From Paenibacillus radicibacter (GTDB taxonomy: Bacteria > Bacillota > Bacilli > Paenibacillales > NBRC-103111): a stretch of DNA of 64,000 nucleotides. A program made the position numbers and the translations under genes. The stretch's first letter is position 1. Each line of letters starts with the position of its first letter. The notes below the pieces were generated by a model that saw only the letters and a list, made by a program, of their open reading frames with translations, ran no database searches and was not told the origin of the DNA. Of this stretch, positions 35,126 to 43,976 are shown one piece after another. The stretch covers positions 124,001-188,000 of the forward strand of contig NZ_JANQBC010000013.1 in NCBI RefSeq assembly GCF_024721995.1. The letters are read 5' to 3'.

Positions 35126-35545
35126 TTATTTAGCGTTAGCTTGCGCTTGTTCAATTAGAGCTTTAACGGCAGTATCTGCTTCCATTTTAAAGGTTTGTCC
35201 TAGAAAAGTAACCTGGAGCTCATTGGAACCAGCTTTACCCTCTATTTTCAAATTTTTCGTGGAAACTTCAAACGATCCGTCTTTGTTCGCTACATACTTC
35301 GCATCTTTTAAATCATCACCAAGTGCTTTAACCGCTTGGGATTTAATCTCATTCACTACACTTGTACCGACTGTGGTGAGTGTATCGGTATATTGTACGC
35401 CATAGATGACAACACCTGCAATGACAGCAAATACGATCACCCATTTCAAGACCGTTTTGACAATATTAATCACAATGATCAAGATAATCACTGCTGCTAA
35501 CAATAACAACCATCGGTCTTGTAAGAAAGAAATCCACTGATCCAT
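35126..35545 (-). CDS. Small membrane-anchored protein of unknown function
   Basis: This 139-residue protein has two close hydrophobic segments near the N-terminus (LLLLAAVIILIIVINIV and WVIVFAVIAGVVIYGV) and a soluble lysine-rich C-terminal part. The ATG at 35545 is preferred because GGGGGAG lies 6 nt before it; an upstream ATG overlapping the preceding gene has no such site. It lies 26 nt before the transglutaminase gene, so a joint function is likely. No family recognised. Confidence 0.65.
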   Translation of the reverse strand: MDQWISFLQDRWLLLLAAVIILIIVINIVKTVLKWVIVFAVIAGVVIYGVQYTDTLTTVGTSVVNEIKSQAVKALGDDLKDAKYVANKDGSFEVSTKNLKIEGKAGSNELQVTFLGQTFKMEADTAVKALIEQAQANAK

Positions 35546-35585
35546 GTTCCACTCCCCCAATTTTCCCAATTCATCTCTCATCATA

Positions 35586-35750
35586 CTATACACCTTCGTT
35601 ATCATCATCCCTTTTTTGACGTAATTGTTTTAATTTATGTTGTATTTCTTCCCCTTTGTTCCAGTTCATACGAGTTTTCCTGCGTGCGTGGCGTACACGA
35701 AGTAGAATCATAACAATTAATAAGGCCATTACCATCCAAAGGTAGTCCAT
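35586..35750 (-). CDS. 54-residue single-pass membrane protein
   Basis: An ATG preceded by AGGAAGGAG opens a 54-codon frame: a hydrophobic helix (MDYLWMVMALLIVMILL) followed by a highly basic cytoplasmic tail rich in Arg, Lys and Gln and ending in acidic residues. It is the first gene of a three-gene minus-strand set with the next membrane protein and the transglutaminase. Function unknown; the ribosome site and helix-plus-tail design support it being real. Confidence 0.6.
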   Translation of the reverse strand: MDYLWMVMALLIVMILLRVRHARRKTRMNWNKGEEIQHKLKQLRQKRDDDNEGV

Positions 35751-35843
35751 CACTTACACTCCTTCCTGTATGCAAATGTGGCATATGTGAGGGACAAGTC
35801 GCGTAACCATGTAGAGTATGTACATATAAAGGCGGTGGTGAGA

Positions 35844-36986
35844 ATGAAAACAACACTTTGGCTCTATTTGTTCATGTTTATCGCTTTTTTTGATTTACAT
35901 GCCCAATATCCCATTTTATCTCCTTTTGCACTTTCCCTCGGTGCTGCTCCTTCTTTTATCGGCTATATCATGGGCATGTATGCACTCACTCATCTACCAG
36001 GAAACCTGTTAGCAGGATATGGCGTAGACAAGTTCGGCAGCAAGATCTTCATTATTTGCTCCTTGATTGTAGCAGGAATTGTACTCATTTTCCAATCTCA
36101 GGTAGATGATCCTTGGGAGCTTCTCATCATACGATCCATCTCCGGTTTCGTTCTCGCATTCCTATCCCCTGCTTGTCTAGCACTGCTTGCTAAACTCGCT
36201 AGAGATCGAACGCACCAAAGTAAACTAATGGCTGGTAACGGTCTTATGCACACTTTAGCTTCTGTTGTTTCTCCTGCTGCTGGTGCCTATTTGGTTTTGC
36301 AAGTTGGGTTTAGTCGGTCCTTCGAGATACTAGGCTGGATCCTAATTCTTACGGGGATCATTGCAATTTTTGGGATCAAAGATCAGCGTGTCCCTTTATT
36401 TACGTCAGTTAATCTTAAAGTCCAATCCACTAGCAGCGAGGAATCTACTCCATCGATCCCATGGCTATTCTACCTTATTCCACTTGCCATTTCATGCTCC
36501 CAAGGGATCTTATTCTTTGAACTTCCGCTGATGAATACGGGAAAAGATGCTGTGCTTACGTCGGGGATTCTATTTACACTCGTATCAATCGGAGCTTTAG
36601 TCAGTCTTTCCTTACTCTTTATTAATCGAGTATCGCCTTATATTCGAACATTATTCGGTTCTTTAGCGCTTGCAATCATATTTTTTGGAATTGCTGTCCA
36701 TTGGGGACTATCCATCCATGTCTCTTTATTCTTAATTGGAATGGCCAAAGGGATCATATTCCCTGCTATCGCTTCATTATTAGCATCGATCACACCAAGT
36801 ACCCGTTATGGTCGATCCTTCTCCGTACTGTCCATTGCCTATTCAATCGGTTCATTCATTGGGCCAATTGTTGCCGGACAAGTCCGCGGGATCATCTCTC
36901 CATATTTCATCGCGTTCTTCATCTTGATGTTGGCACTTGCATTACTTCCACCTCGCACATCGAAACTCAGCCCAATTTTACATTAA
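35844..36986 (+). CDS. MFS transporter
   Basis: This 380-residue major facilitator permease has about 12 hydrophobic helices. The loop after helix 2 reads GNLLAGYGVDKFGSK, matching the GxxxDRxGR signature in relaxed form. The start at 35844 is chosen because the protein then begins directly before helix 1; a start 66 nt upstream adds an unlikely polar extension. Substrate unknown; a drug/proton antiporter fits the size. Confidence 0.85.
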   Translation: MKTTLWLYLFMFIAFFDLHAQYPILSPFALSLGAAPSFIGYIMGMYALTHLPGNLLAGYGVDKFGSKIFIICSLIVAGIVLIFQSQVDDPWELLIIRSISGFVLAFLSPACLALLAKLARDRTHQSKLMAGNGLMHTLASVVSPAAGAYLVLQVGFSRSFEILGWILILTGIIAIFGIKDQRVPLFTSVNLKVQSTSSEESTPSIPWLFYLIPLAISCSQGILFFELPLMNTGKDAVLTSGILFTLVSIGALVSLSLLFINRVSPYIRTLFGSLALAIIFFGIAVHWGLSIHVSLFLIGMAKGIIFPAIASLLASITPSTRYGRSFSVLSIAYSIGSFIGPIVAGQVRGIISPYFIAFFILMLALALLPPRTSKLSPILH

Positions 36987-37103
36987 TAAATTGTAATTTA
37001 TAACCCATTTCCACTTTCTTATAGGTACATGCAGAGACATTTATCTTCATTAGACATAGTATAACTAGTGTCAATGACATCGATAAAAAAGGAGTGACTG
37101 GGA

Positions 37104-37226
37104 ATGGGAGTAATTGAAGGAGGACTAGGTTGTGGCGAAGGCCGTCGTTCGACAACTAGTACAGTACTCGTATTATTTATTCTATTAGTAATTATTTCAT
37201 GTACTTTTTGCAGAGGCTGGAATTAA
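37104..37226 (+). CDS. YjcZ-family small sporulation protein
   Basis: This 40-residue peptide has a glycine-rich start (GVIEGGLGCGEG) and a hydrophobic C-terminal segment (TVLVLFILLVIISCTF), the layout of YjcZ/YhcZ-like peptides made during sporulation in Bacillaceae. AAAGGAG sits 11 nt before the ATG. It stands alone between two other genes on the plus strand. Confidence 0.7.
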   Translation: MGVIEGGLGCGEGRRSTTSTVLVLFILLVIISCTFCRGWN

Positions 37227-37361
37227 TATTTAGGCATGATAGACGAGGCAGCTGCTCTATGCAGTCTGCCTCCTTTTCGTCATGATTTGACATTTCCCGG
37301 GCAATTGTGGTTTGTTTAATGAAGATATTAATTCCTACATATAAGGTGGACAAGCCGTTAC

Positions 37362-37694
37362 ATGACAATCTCTATAATTGTTGAAGGAAAGAATGATCGT
37401 GCTAGGCTAAAGCGACTTCTTCATCCAGAAGTCCATATTCACTGTACATACGGAACTCCAAGTAATGAAACCCTAGATCAATTACGTCGAACTTGCTTTC
37501 ACGATGAAGTGTATCTTTTTATGGACAATGATCCTGCTGGCAAAAAGATCCGCTCACTCCTGCGCGACATTTTCTCAGATGCCGTACACATGTATACACG
37601 CAAAGGATATGCAGGCGTTGAAGGAACCCCTGATGAATATTTGCTAACTCAATTAGAAAAAGCAGGTCTCGATGAATACATCATGTATCCATAA
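37362..37694 (+). CDS. Small TOPRIM-domain protein
   Basis: This 110-residue protein is essentially one TOPRIM domain: the acidic start IIVEGKNDR (Glu), then the DxD motif in LFMDNDPAGKK. These residues bind Mg2+ in primases, topoisomerases and RNase M5. The size and GYAGVEGTPDEYLL stretch resemble the YusF-like stand-alone TOPRIM proteins of bacilli, whose role is unknown. No partner gene is visible. Confidence 0.78.
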   Translation: MTISIIVEGKNDRARLKRLLHPEVHIHCTYGTPSNETLDQLRRTCFHDEVYLFMDNDPAGKKIRSLLRDIFSDAVHMYTRKGYAGVEGTPDEYLLTQLEKAGLDEYIMYP

Positions 37695-37717
37695 CCCGAG
37701 ATCCTGCTTCATTCGTC

Positions 37718-38341
37718 TTACTTTTCTTTAGCCAACGCCGCTACATCCTTAGCAATTTGCTCTGGTGTGTTTTTCTCATCGTTCGGGTCATAGTAATTAC
37801 GTACTTGACCTTTCTTATCGACAAGAACAATGACATTCGTATGAATGAACGTATCTTTCTTCTTATCATGAATGATCGCCACTCCGAACTTTTCCCCGAT
37901 TACACGTGTCCCCTCTTCATCACCGCGAAGGAACGACCAACCCGTTGGATCAACACCATACCCTTGTGAATATTGAGTTAATTTAGCTAGTGTGTCTTTC
38001 TCTGGATCCATCGTAATGGAGAACATGTGCGCCTTCGTTCCAAACAAATCTTTATCTTTCAGTGCTAACTGCACTTTGCTCAAATATTGAGTGGTGGGCG
38101 GACATACATCCGGACAAGATGCGAAGAAGAAATACACAAGTCTAACTTTATCATCATACTCTGAAAACTTCATTTGCTTGCTATCTGTGCTTTGCAATTC
38201 GAACTCTGGTGCTTGTTGCAGCACTTTAAGTGCGCTTGCTGTCTCATCTTTGAACCATAATTTATAAGCAAAAGTTCCAATAATAGCTAATAAAATAACG
38301 ACTGTTGCAATTTTAAACCAATTCTTCGACAATGACGCCAT
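37718..38341 (-). CDS. Sco1/SenC copper chaperone for cytochrome oxidase
   Basis: This 207-residue membrane-anchored thioredoxin-fold protein has an N-terminal helix (residues 10-26), the copper-binding CPDVC motif and the distal His in FIHTNV. Sco1/YpmQ proteins deliver copper to the CuA site of cytochrome c oxidase subunit II. It lies 6 nt after the heme O synthase gene, in keeping with joint oxidase assembly. Confidence 0.9.
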   Translation of the reverse strand: MASLSKNWFKIATVVILLAIIGTFAYKLWFKDETASALKVLQQAPEFELQSTDSKQMKFSEYDDKVRLVYFFFASCPDVCPPTTQYLSKVQLALKDKDLFGTKAHMFSITMDPEKDTLAKLTQYSQGYGVDPTGWSFLRGDEEGTRVIGEKFGVAIIHDKKKDTFIHTNVIVLVDKKGQVRNYYDPNDEKNTPEQIAKDVAALAKEK

Positions 38342-38347
38342 AATTAC

Positions 38348-39304
38348 TTAGCTCCCTTTGTGCACCGTATCAATAATCATAAGGATTAGAAGGATCATCA
38401 AGTAGTTAATCGAGAACATAAAGTTCCCCTTCGCCCACTTCATATCATCTTTCGTACTGAAGCCTTTGAAGCATTGGTATACCCATATAAGACCAAGTAC
38501 CGTTGCCCCGATCAAATAAATCTTACCTACATAACCGAATACAGAAAGTAAGATCGATACTGGAACAAGCAGAACGACATAACGCATCATCGCGTGCTTG
38601 GTTACTTCCACACCTTTAACGACAGGTAGTAGTGGGAATCCTGCTGCTGCATAATCTTCTCTACGACGAATACCAAGTGCCCAGAAGTGCGGCGGCTGCC
38701 ATAGGAACATGAATCCGAATAGGATGAGTGCACCGATTGCATCCGTAGTCTCTACCGCGCAGAAGCCGATAACCGGAGGAACCGCACCTGAGAATGCACC
38801 TACGAATGTGCTCCATACGGATGTACGCTTAAACCATGCTGTGTACAAACCAACGTATAGGACAAATCCAAGTACGCCGAGCAAAGCTGCTACGTGTGTT
38901 GTACCAAAAGCAAGAATCGCGATCCCGATCACACCCAAGATTATCCCGAACGTCATAACAGTAGCCGGCGTCATAAGCCCACTTGGCAGCGCACGTTTAG
39001 CCGTACGTTCCATCTTCGCATCCATATCACGGTCCAAGTAGTTATTAATTACAGTACCTGATGCCATGACGAACGCTGTACCGATTAACGTGTAGAAAAG
39101 TAATATCCAATTAATATCCCAACCCGAAGCAACCCAGAAACCTGCTAATGTTGCTAGAGAATTAGAATAAATAATACCTGGCTTTATGAGTCTAAAATAA
39201 TCTTTGATCGTCGCACGTCTTTTTACAGTATCATCTGAAATTGCAATATGTTCAGATTGATGGGAAATAGTCGCGGATTCCTCAAAGCTTAGTTGCTTAT
39301 CCAC
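38348..39304 (-). CDS. ctaB: Heme O synthase (protoheme IX farnesyltransferase)
   Basis: This 318-residue UbiA-superfamily enzyme transfers a farnesyl group to protoheme. It has the NNYLDRDMD motif (NxxxDxxxD) with the CyoE/CtaB-specific run KRALPSG after it, WQPPHFWALGIRRREDY in the middle and about nine hydrophobic helices. GTG start after GGGGG. Its product feeds CtaA at 19.9-20.8 kb; in Bacillus subtilis ctaA and ctaB are neighbours, here they are 18 kb apart. Confidence 0.93.
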   Translation of the reverse strand: MDKQLSFEESATISHQSEHIAISDDTVKRRATIKDYFRLIKPGIIYSNSLATLAGFWVASGWDINWILLFYTLIGTAFVMASGTVINNYLDRDMDAKMERTAKRALPSGLMTPATVMTFGIILGVIGIAILAFGTTHVAALLGVLGFVLYVGLYTAWFKRTSVWSTFVGAFSGAVPPVIGFCAVETTDAIGALILFGFMFLWQPPHFWALGIRRREDYAAAGFPLLPVVKGVEVTKHAMMRYVVLLVPVSILLSVFGYVGKIYLIGATVLGLIWVYQCFKGFSTKDDMKWAKGNFMFSINYLMILLILMIIDTVHKGS

Positions 39305-39410
39305 TTTGAAACCCCCTTATAAAAAATCTATTTCCTCATCATATCAATGCAATTCATGTTTGACAATAAAATGGCACTAGATGTCATGATATTGTCGATT
39401 ACTAGCTGGT

Positions 39411-39692
39411 TTAAATCTGGGTGAAATGCCAAATATTTATTTTGGAAATACCACCTTTTACATATCCCGTAAATTCAGCCCATTCTTCCTCGTCTTCATC
39501 TTTTCTTCTTCCTTTTAAAAGCAAATATTCTTCATGGTCCAGCGCATCCCATTGTTCGACGAACAAACCGGGTTGATCCGTTCCTTCGTACAATTCGAGA
39601 TGCTTATAGTCTCTCAGCTTTTTTTCCATAAAGCGCAAGTAACTTTCTCGGCTCTCCGGCATAATGTGATATTCAACCCATACTTTATACAT
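39411..39692 (-). CDS. Small conserved cytoplasmic protein of unknown function
   Basis: This 93-residue acidic protein (MYKVWVEYHIMPE, then YEGTDQPGLFVEQWD) looks like a ferredoxin-fold or monooxygenase-like (NIPSNAP/ABM-type) domain. No catalytic residue is evident. The ATG at 39692 follows GGGGG by 10 nt. It diverges from the DUF457-type gene. Confidence 0.6.
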   Translation of the reverse strand: MYKVWVEYHIMPESRESYLRFMEKKLRDYKHLELYEGTDQPGLFVEQWDALDHEEYLLLKGRRKDEDEEEWAEFTGYVKGGISKINIWHFTQI

Positions 39693-39816
39693 GTACAATT
39701 AGCCCCCGCTCAAAATTTAATGAAATCGATTAAACATGGTAAACTAAAGCTAGTCAATCTGTTGTCCAAGCATCTAAGCTTTCAGAACTCTACTACCAGC
39801 ATGAGGAGGTACTCCA

Positions 39817-40800
39817 TTGGATACAGGCACCCATCTTGTCGTTGGATTCGGACTTGCCGGACTTGCTCATATCGATCCAGTCGTAGCATCTGATCCTACT
39901 GTTATGACAGCTGTCCTTATCGGCACTGTGCTTGGTTCACAAGCACCTGATCTGGATACGTTAACCCGATTAAAAGGCAATGCGCTGTACGTCCGCAACC
40001 ATCGCGGAATTTCCCACTCTCTGCCGTTTATCGCTTTTTGGATTAGCTCCATTACTTTGCTCCTCACGGTGTTATTTGGACCTCTACCGCTAGGACATGT
40101 GCTACTATGGGTCAGTATCGCCGTCTTTTTGCACGTGTTCATGGATCTGTTTAACACCTATGGTACGCAAGGTGTATGGCCTTTATCCAACAAGTGGATT
40201 TCGTGGAACATCATCCACATCTTCGACGTGTTTATTTTTACAAGTCACGTGATTGCAATTGGGTTATGGGCATTTCACCTAATTGACCCTAAACTAATTT
40301 TTCCGACACTTTACGCGCTGATTGCGTTATACTATATATGGCGTACGTATGTACACGCTGACGTCATGAAATCATTGCCGCGCAAAGACCTTTCATTTGG
40401 GCAAGGTGATCGTTATATAGCGATTCCAACGATCCATCCCGCTCACTGGAATATCGTTAAGATTCTAATGGATGGTACATATGAAGTTGGTGAACTTCGT
40501 GGTGGTTTACTGCGCTGGATTGAGAAAGTGGAGTCTGATACCCACAAAGCTGTTGAAGTATCGAAACAGCATCCAGATGTACAGGCATTGCTTTATTTCT
40601 CATCATACACGGCTGCTGAGCTAACCGTCCACCCGTGGGGATATGAAGTACGATGGGCAGATATTCGCTATCGTCACCGCAAGCAATATCCTTTCGTTGC
40701 TGTATTATTGATGGACAAGGAATATCAGACAATCAGCTCCTATGTAGGTTGGCTAAGCGACTCTAAGCTAGAGAAAAGATTGCATCCCGAACCTCGTTAA
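39817..40800 (+). CDS. YdjM/DUF457-type membrane metal-dependent hydrolase
   Basis: This 327-residue protein has the DUF457 signatures GTHLVVGFGLAGLAH near the start, GSQAPDLD, and NHRGISHSLPF, whose His/Asp residues are thought to bind metal. Four to five hydrophobic helices fill residues 70-190 and a soluble domain follows. The TTG start follows GAGGAGG. Family members are linked to membrane stress or biofilm in some bacteria; the reaction is unknown. Confidence 0.8.
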   Translation: MDTGTHLVVGFGLAGLAHIDPVVASDPTVMTAVLIGTVLGSQAPDLDTLTRLKGNALYVRNHRGISHSLPFIAFWISSITLLLTVLFGPLPLGHVLLWVSIAVFLHVFMDLFNTYGTQGVWPLSNKWISWNIIHIFDVFIFTSHVIAIGLWAFHLIDPKLIFPTLYALIALYYIWRTYVHADVMKSLPRKDLSFGQGDRYIAIPTIHPAHWNIVKILMDGTYEVGELRGGLLRWIEKVESDTHKAVEVSKQHPDVQALLYFSSYTAAELTVHPWGYEVRWADIRYRHRKQYPFVAVLLMDKEYQTISSYVGWLSDSKLEKRLHPEPR

Positions 40801-40814
40801 ATTTATACACAAAC

Positions 40815-40848
40815 AAAGCTCAAGGGAATATTCCCTTGAGCTTTAATA
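40815..40848. terminator. Bidirectional terminator
   Basis: AAAGCTCAAGGGA and TCCCTTGAGCTTT form a 13 bp perfect stem with a 4 nt loop between the DUF457 and SASP genes, which converge here. Confidence 0.85.
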
Positions 40849-40866
40849 TCTGGTATTCAAAAATGA

Positions 40867-41079
40867 CTAGCGGCCTTGACCACCGGAAAGTGATTGTTCA
40901 GCCATTTGAACCAAACGCTTTGTAATTCCTCCACCGATCGAACCAGTATCACGGGAAGTCATGTTGCCGTGGTATCCGTCTTTAGAGAATGAAATACCAA
41001 GCTCTTGTGCTACTTCATACTTCATTTGATCAAGTGCTTTGTTTGCCTGTGGTACTACTAGTGTATTGCGACCTGCCAT
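40867..41079 (-). CDS. Alpha/beta-type small acid-soluble spore protein
   Basis: This 70-residue protein has the full alpha/beta SASP pattern: NTLVVPQANKALDQMKYEVA, the germination protease site around YEVAQELGI, and GGGITKRLVQMAE. SASPs coat DNA in the spore core and protect it from UV and heat. It is made in the forespore, probably from a sigma-G promoter upstream. It marks the organism as a spore former. Confidence 0.95.
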   Translation of the reverse strand: MAGRNTLVVPQANKALDQMKYEVAQELGISFSKDGYHGNMTSRDTGSIGGGITKRLVQMAEQSLSGGQGR

Positions 41080-41187
41080 AATAAATCAACATCCTTTCAA
41101 CTCATGATTGTTTTGATGTATTTTGCAAGCTTGCAAACATAGTATGTGAAACAGATTAAATAATATTCATGCTAGGAGATGAACTTT

Positions 41188-41376
41188 TTGAAAAAATCCA
41201 TGGCTTTACTTTTCGCAGTTATCGGAACCTTACTACTCGCATCCATTGCTTACTTTATCGCTGCACGAGAGCCTTGGTTGTTAGTGCTTGCCATCCTCGT
41301 TAATATTGGCTTTCTTGGATTCAGCTTCGCCTACAAAGCTCGTAAACGTCGTCAAGCTGAACAAGCACAGTCCTGA
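41188..41376 (+). CDS. Small two-helix membrane protein
   Basis: This 62-residue protein has two hydrophobic helices (MALLFAVIGTLLLASIAYFI and LLVLAILVNIGFLGFSFAY) and a basic tail. The TTG at 41188 has AGGAG 9 nt before it; the in-frame ATG at 41179 would overlap the ribosome site. Function unknown. It lies between the divergent SASP gene and convergent trpS. Confidence 0.6.
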   Translation: MKKSMALLFAVIGTLLLASIAYFIAAREPWLLVLAILVNIGFLGFSFAYKARKRRQAEQAQS

Positions 41377-41381
41377 ATCAC

Positions 41382-42365
41382 TTAATCTAGAATGAAGCCC
41401 ATCTTCTCTTTCACTTCACGTAGTGTGGCATTTGCTGTAGCAGATGCCCGCTCCGCACCCTCACGTAAAATCTTCGCAATTTCACCAGAAGCCCGAATTT
41501 GACGATAACGCTCTTGAATTGGCTCAAGTAGTGCGACTACAACCTCTGCTAGATCCTTCTTAAATGGACCATAACCTTGACCTTCATACTTCGCTTCGAT
41601 CTCAGCGATTGTCATATTGGAGCACTCGGAATAGATGCTCATCAAGTTGCTCACTTCCGGTTTGTTCTGTGGATCATATTTCACTTCGCGACCTGAATCC
41701 GTTACGGCACGAGAGATTTTCTTGCGAATAACTGCTGGCTCATCCAACATAAGAATGAAGCTTGCTGCGTTCGTGCTGCTCTTGCTCATTTTCTTAGATG
41801 CATCATCAAGAGACATAATGCGTGCACCCACTTCTGGGATGTAAGGCTGTGGAATTGGGAACGTTTCGCCAAATCGATTGTTAAAGCGATTCGCTAAGTC
41901 ACGAGTCAGCTCCAAGTGCTGCTTCTGATCATCTCCAACAGGAACCATCGTTGCTTTATATAGTAAAATGTCTGCTGCCATTAGTGAAGGGTATGTGAAT
42001 AAACCCGCACCGATGGAATCTTTTCCTTCGGATTTATCTTTGAACTGTGTCATACGCTCTAGCTCACCCATATATGTGAGTGTCGTCATCAACCAGCCAA
42101 GCTCAGCGTGCGCAGGTACATGAGATTGCAAGAACACTGCCGCTTTGTTTGGATCAATACCGGATGCAATGAATAGCGCTACCGCGGACTCTATATTCTC
42201 GCGAAGTGTTGCTGGATCTTGCGGTACTGTAATGGAATGCAAGTCCACCACCATGAAGTGACAGTCATGCACATGCTGAAGCTTCGTATAGTTACGCAAA
42301 GCCCCGATGTAGTTCCCAATTGTTAATTGACCACTTGATTGAATACCTGAAAGTACAGTTGCCAT
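41382..42365 (-). CDS. trpS: Tryptophanyl-tRNA synthetase
   Basis: This 327-residue class I synthetase charges tRNA-Trp. The HIGH-type motif is TIGNYIGAL near residue 17 and the KMSKS motif is KKMSKS near 193. AIDPN-type and GDDQKQHLELTRDL segments are as in Bacillus TrpS. Translation starts at ATG after TAGGAGGTAATAAC. Expression should be controlled by the T-box leader upstream, so that uncharged tRNA-Trp turns the gene on. A palindromic element sits between the leader terminator and the start codon. Confidence 0.95.
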   Translation of the reverse strand: MATVLSGIQSSGQLTIGNYIGALRNYTKLQHVHDCHFMVVDLHSITVPQDPATLRENIESAVALFIASGIDPNKAAVFLQSHVPAHAELGWLMTTLTYMGELERMTQFKDKSEGKDSIGAGLFTYPSLMAADILLYKATMVPVGDDQKQHLELTRDLANRFNNRFGETFPIPQPYIPEVGARIMSLDDASKKMSKSSTNAASFILMLDEPAVIRKKISRAVTDSGREVKYDPQNKPEVSNLMSIYSECSNMTIAEIEAKYEGQGYGPFKKDLAEVVVALLEPIQERYRQIRASGEIAKILREGAERASATANATLREVKEKMGFILD

Positions 42366-42403
42366 TGTTATTACCTCCTATTGTAAATGAAATGAAGCGT
42401 GAA

Positions 42404-42549
42404 CGAAAAGTGAACGAAGGAGAAAAGAAGCACTGGAGGAGCGGAGCGTTCGACTTTGAAAGAGTGAAAACACCTTAAAATCAATTCAAATTTCACGATT
42501 TCACCGGAGACCGGAAGTGCTTCTTTTATCTGCAGTTACCTACTTTTCG
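42404..42549 (+). repeat. Palindromic intergenic element, copy B, inside the trpS leader
   Basis: Inner elements are GAGCGTTCGACTTTGAAA, TTTCACGATTTCA and GGAGACCGGAAGTG. The middle arms AAAAGAAGCACT (42423-42434) and AGTGCTTCTTTT (42516-42527) are perfect complements, and an outer 8 bp pair CGAAAAGT/ACTTTTCG encloses the whole. The element lies downstream of the T-box terminator and upstream of the trpS start. Confidence 0.82.
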
Positions 42550-42567
42550 AGCGCGCTGATTGAACGC

Positions 42568-42830
42568 AAAAAAGGCCTCTCTCCGCAAAGGGACGAGAGA
42601 CCGTGGTGCCACCCTAATTCGTCTTGCATGAATAGACAACAATGCCTTTTTCAAGTAAGACCTTCATAAGCTCTGATAACGGTGAGCTGCCGATCCGTAT
42701 ACTGAACATGAGTACTCTTACGCACTCACGCGTTCCACCTCAAGCTCAAGGATCCATTCATTCGCCTGTTCTACCGATTCACACCAACCACCGGCTCTCT
42801 GAAATCACGTGTGCGAACTACTAATTCCTC
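42568..42830 (-). promoter_or_regulatory. T-box riboswitch of trpS
   Basis: Read on the minus strand it shows Stem I with AGAGAGCCGG and the GGTTGGTGTGAATCGG head, a specifier loop with TGG followed by A in GAATGGATCC, fitting the Trp codon, then the T-box sequence GGGTGGCACCACGG (42601-42614). The terminator stem GGTCTCTCGTCCC / GGAGAGAGGCC is followed by TTTTTT (42568-42602). Uncharged tRNA-Trp pairs with the specifier and T-box and allows readthrough. Confidence 0.93.
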
Positions 42831-42856
42831 TCATTGCAATTAACTATTTGGAACAT

Positions 42857-42885
42857 ATTATACTCAATTGACAGAAATGTGACAA
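42857..42885 (-). promoter_or_regulatory. trpS promoter
   Basis: On the minus strand TTGTCA (42885-42880), a 17 nt spacer and TATAAT (42862-42857) form a near-consensus sigma-A promoter just upstream of the T-box leader. Confidence 0.8.
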
Positions 42886-42950
42886 GCCCCACCCTGTTTG
42901 TTACAATTAATGCATAATAATATTTTTCCAGTCAGAGAGGATGGATAGGA

Positions 42951-43898
42951 TTGATTACACAACAAGAATGGCAAGGCGAAACGTTATATATTTTGGAAAA
43001 TGAACATTTAAGCATTAGCTTATGTCCATCGATTAATAATAACCTCATTCGAATTTGGGACAAAAAATTAAACCGTGAAGTACTTCGTGTACCAGAAAAT
43101 CCAGATATTCTGAAGGAAAAGCCTGCACACTTTGGCACACCCGTGCTTATGCCACCAAACCGTATTGGTGGAGGTCAATTTACATTCGAGGGTCGTCCAT
43201 ACCAATTCGCTGTAAATCGTGCGAATAACATGCATAATCATGGTATTTTACAGAATCTACCTTGGACAGTGAAATCCACAAGTGAAGATAATGGCGTAAT
43301 TTCCATTACTTCTACATTCCGTTCAACTGACTTCCCTGAGGTGATGGAGCAGTATCCACACGATGTGGAAATGGAGATTACGTACGAATTAATCGGTTCC
43401 AAAGTGAATCACAAATACAAGTTTACGAATCATAGCGAGTTAAACGCTCCATTCGGTTATGGTCTTCATACTTGGTTCCTGCTAGATAACAAGCCAGGAG
43501 ATTGGAATCTTACGATACCGATGATCGGTCTATGGGAACTTGAGAATGCATTGCCGACGGGTGAAATCGTACCACTAGGTAAATATGAATCCCTCTTAAA
43601 TGGTTCGACTCTTGAAGGCTTTGATATTGACGGTGTATTCCAGATCGGGGACAACCCTTGTATCGCGGTACTTGAGAACAATACTTGTAAGCTCACATAT
43701 TCATCAGAATCCCCGCTTATGAAGCACTGGGTTCTTTACACACAAGGGGTTGCTGACAACTTTGTCTGCCTAGAACCTTATACTTGGGTAACGAACGCAC
43801 CTAATCTCAACCTACCGCCTGAGGTTACTGGTCTACAATCCATTAAGCCTAACCAAACGCTTGAGCTTGATGTATTGCTAAATATTGAACACAAGTAA
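42951..43898 (+). CDS. Aldose 1-epimerase-like protein
   Basis: This 315-residue beta-sandwich protein of the galactose mutarotase family has HNHGILQNLPW with the conserved His residues near 95, GYGLHTWF with the second His around 175, and a C-terminal ENTCKLTYS segment. Family members interconvert alpha and beta anomers of aldoses or hexose phosphates. The TTG start follows GGATAGGA. No sugar-use genes are adjacent. Confidence 0.85.
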   Translation: MITQQEWQGETLYILENEHLSISLCPSINNNLIRIWDKKLNREVLRVPENPDILKEKPAHFGTPVLMPPNRIGGGQFTFEGRPYQFAVNRANNMHNHGILQNLPWTVKSTSEDNGVISITSTFRSTDFPEVMEQYPHDVEMEITYELIGSKVNHKYKFTNHSELNAPFGYGLHTWFLLDNKPGDWNLTIPMIGLWELENALPTGEIVPLGKYESLLNGSTLEGFDIDGVFQIGDNPCIAVLENNTCKLTYSSESPLMKHWVLYTQGVADNFVCLEPYTWVTNAPNLNLPPEVTGLQSIKPNQTLELDVLLNIEHK

Positions 43899-43913
43899 TT
43901 AACTTTTTCATGC

Positions 43914-43963
43914 AAAAAGAGGATCGCCGCTTAATGTACAGCTAGGCGATCCTCTTTTCTTTT
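43914..43963. terminator. Bidirectional terminator
   Basis: AAAAGAGGATCGCC and GGCGATCCTCTTTT form a 14 bp stem with a 16 nt loop between the convergent epimerase and collagenase genes. Confidence 0.87.
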
Positions 43964-43976
43964 TCACACCGTAGAA

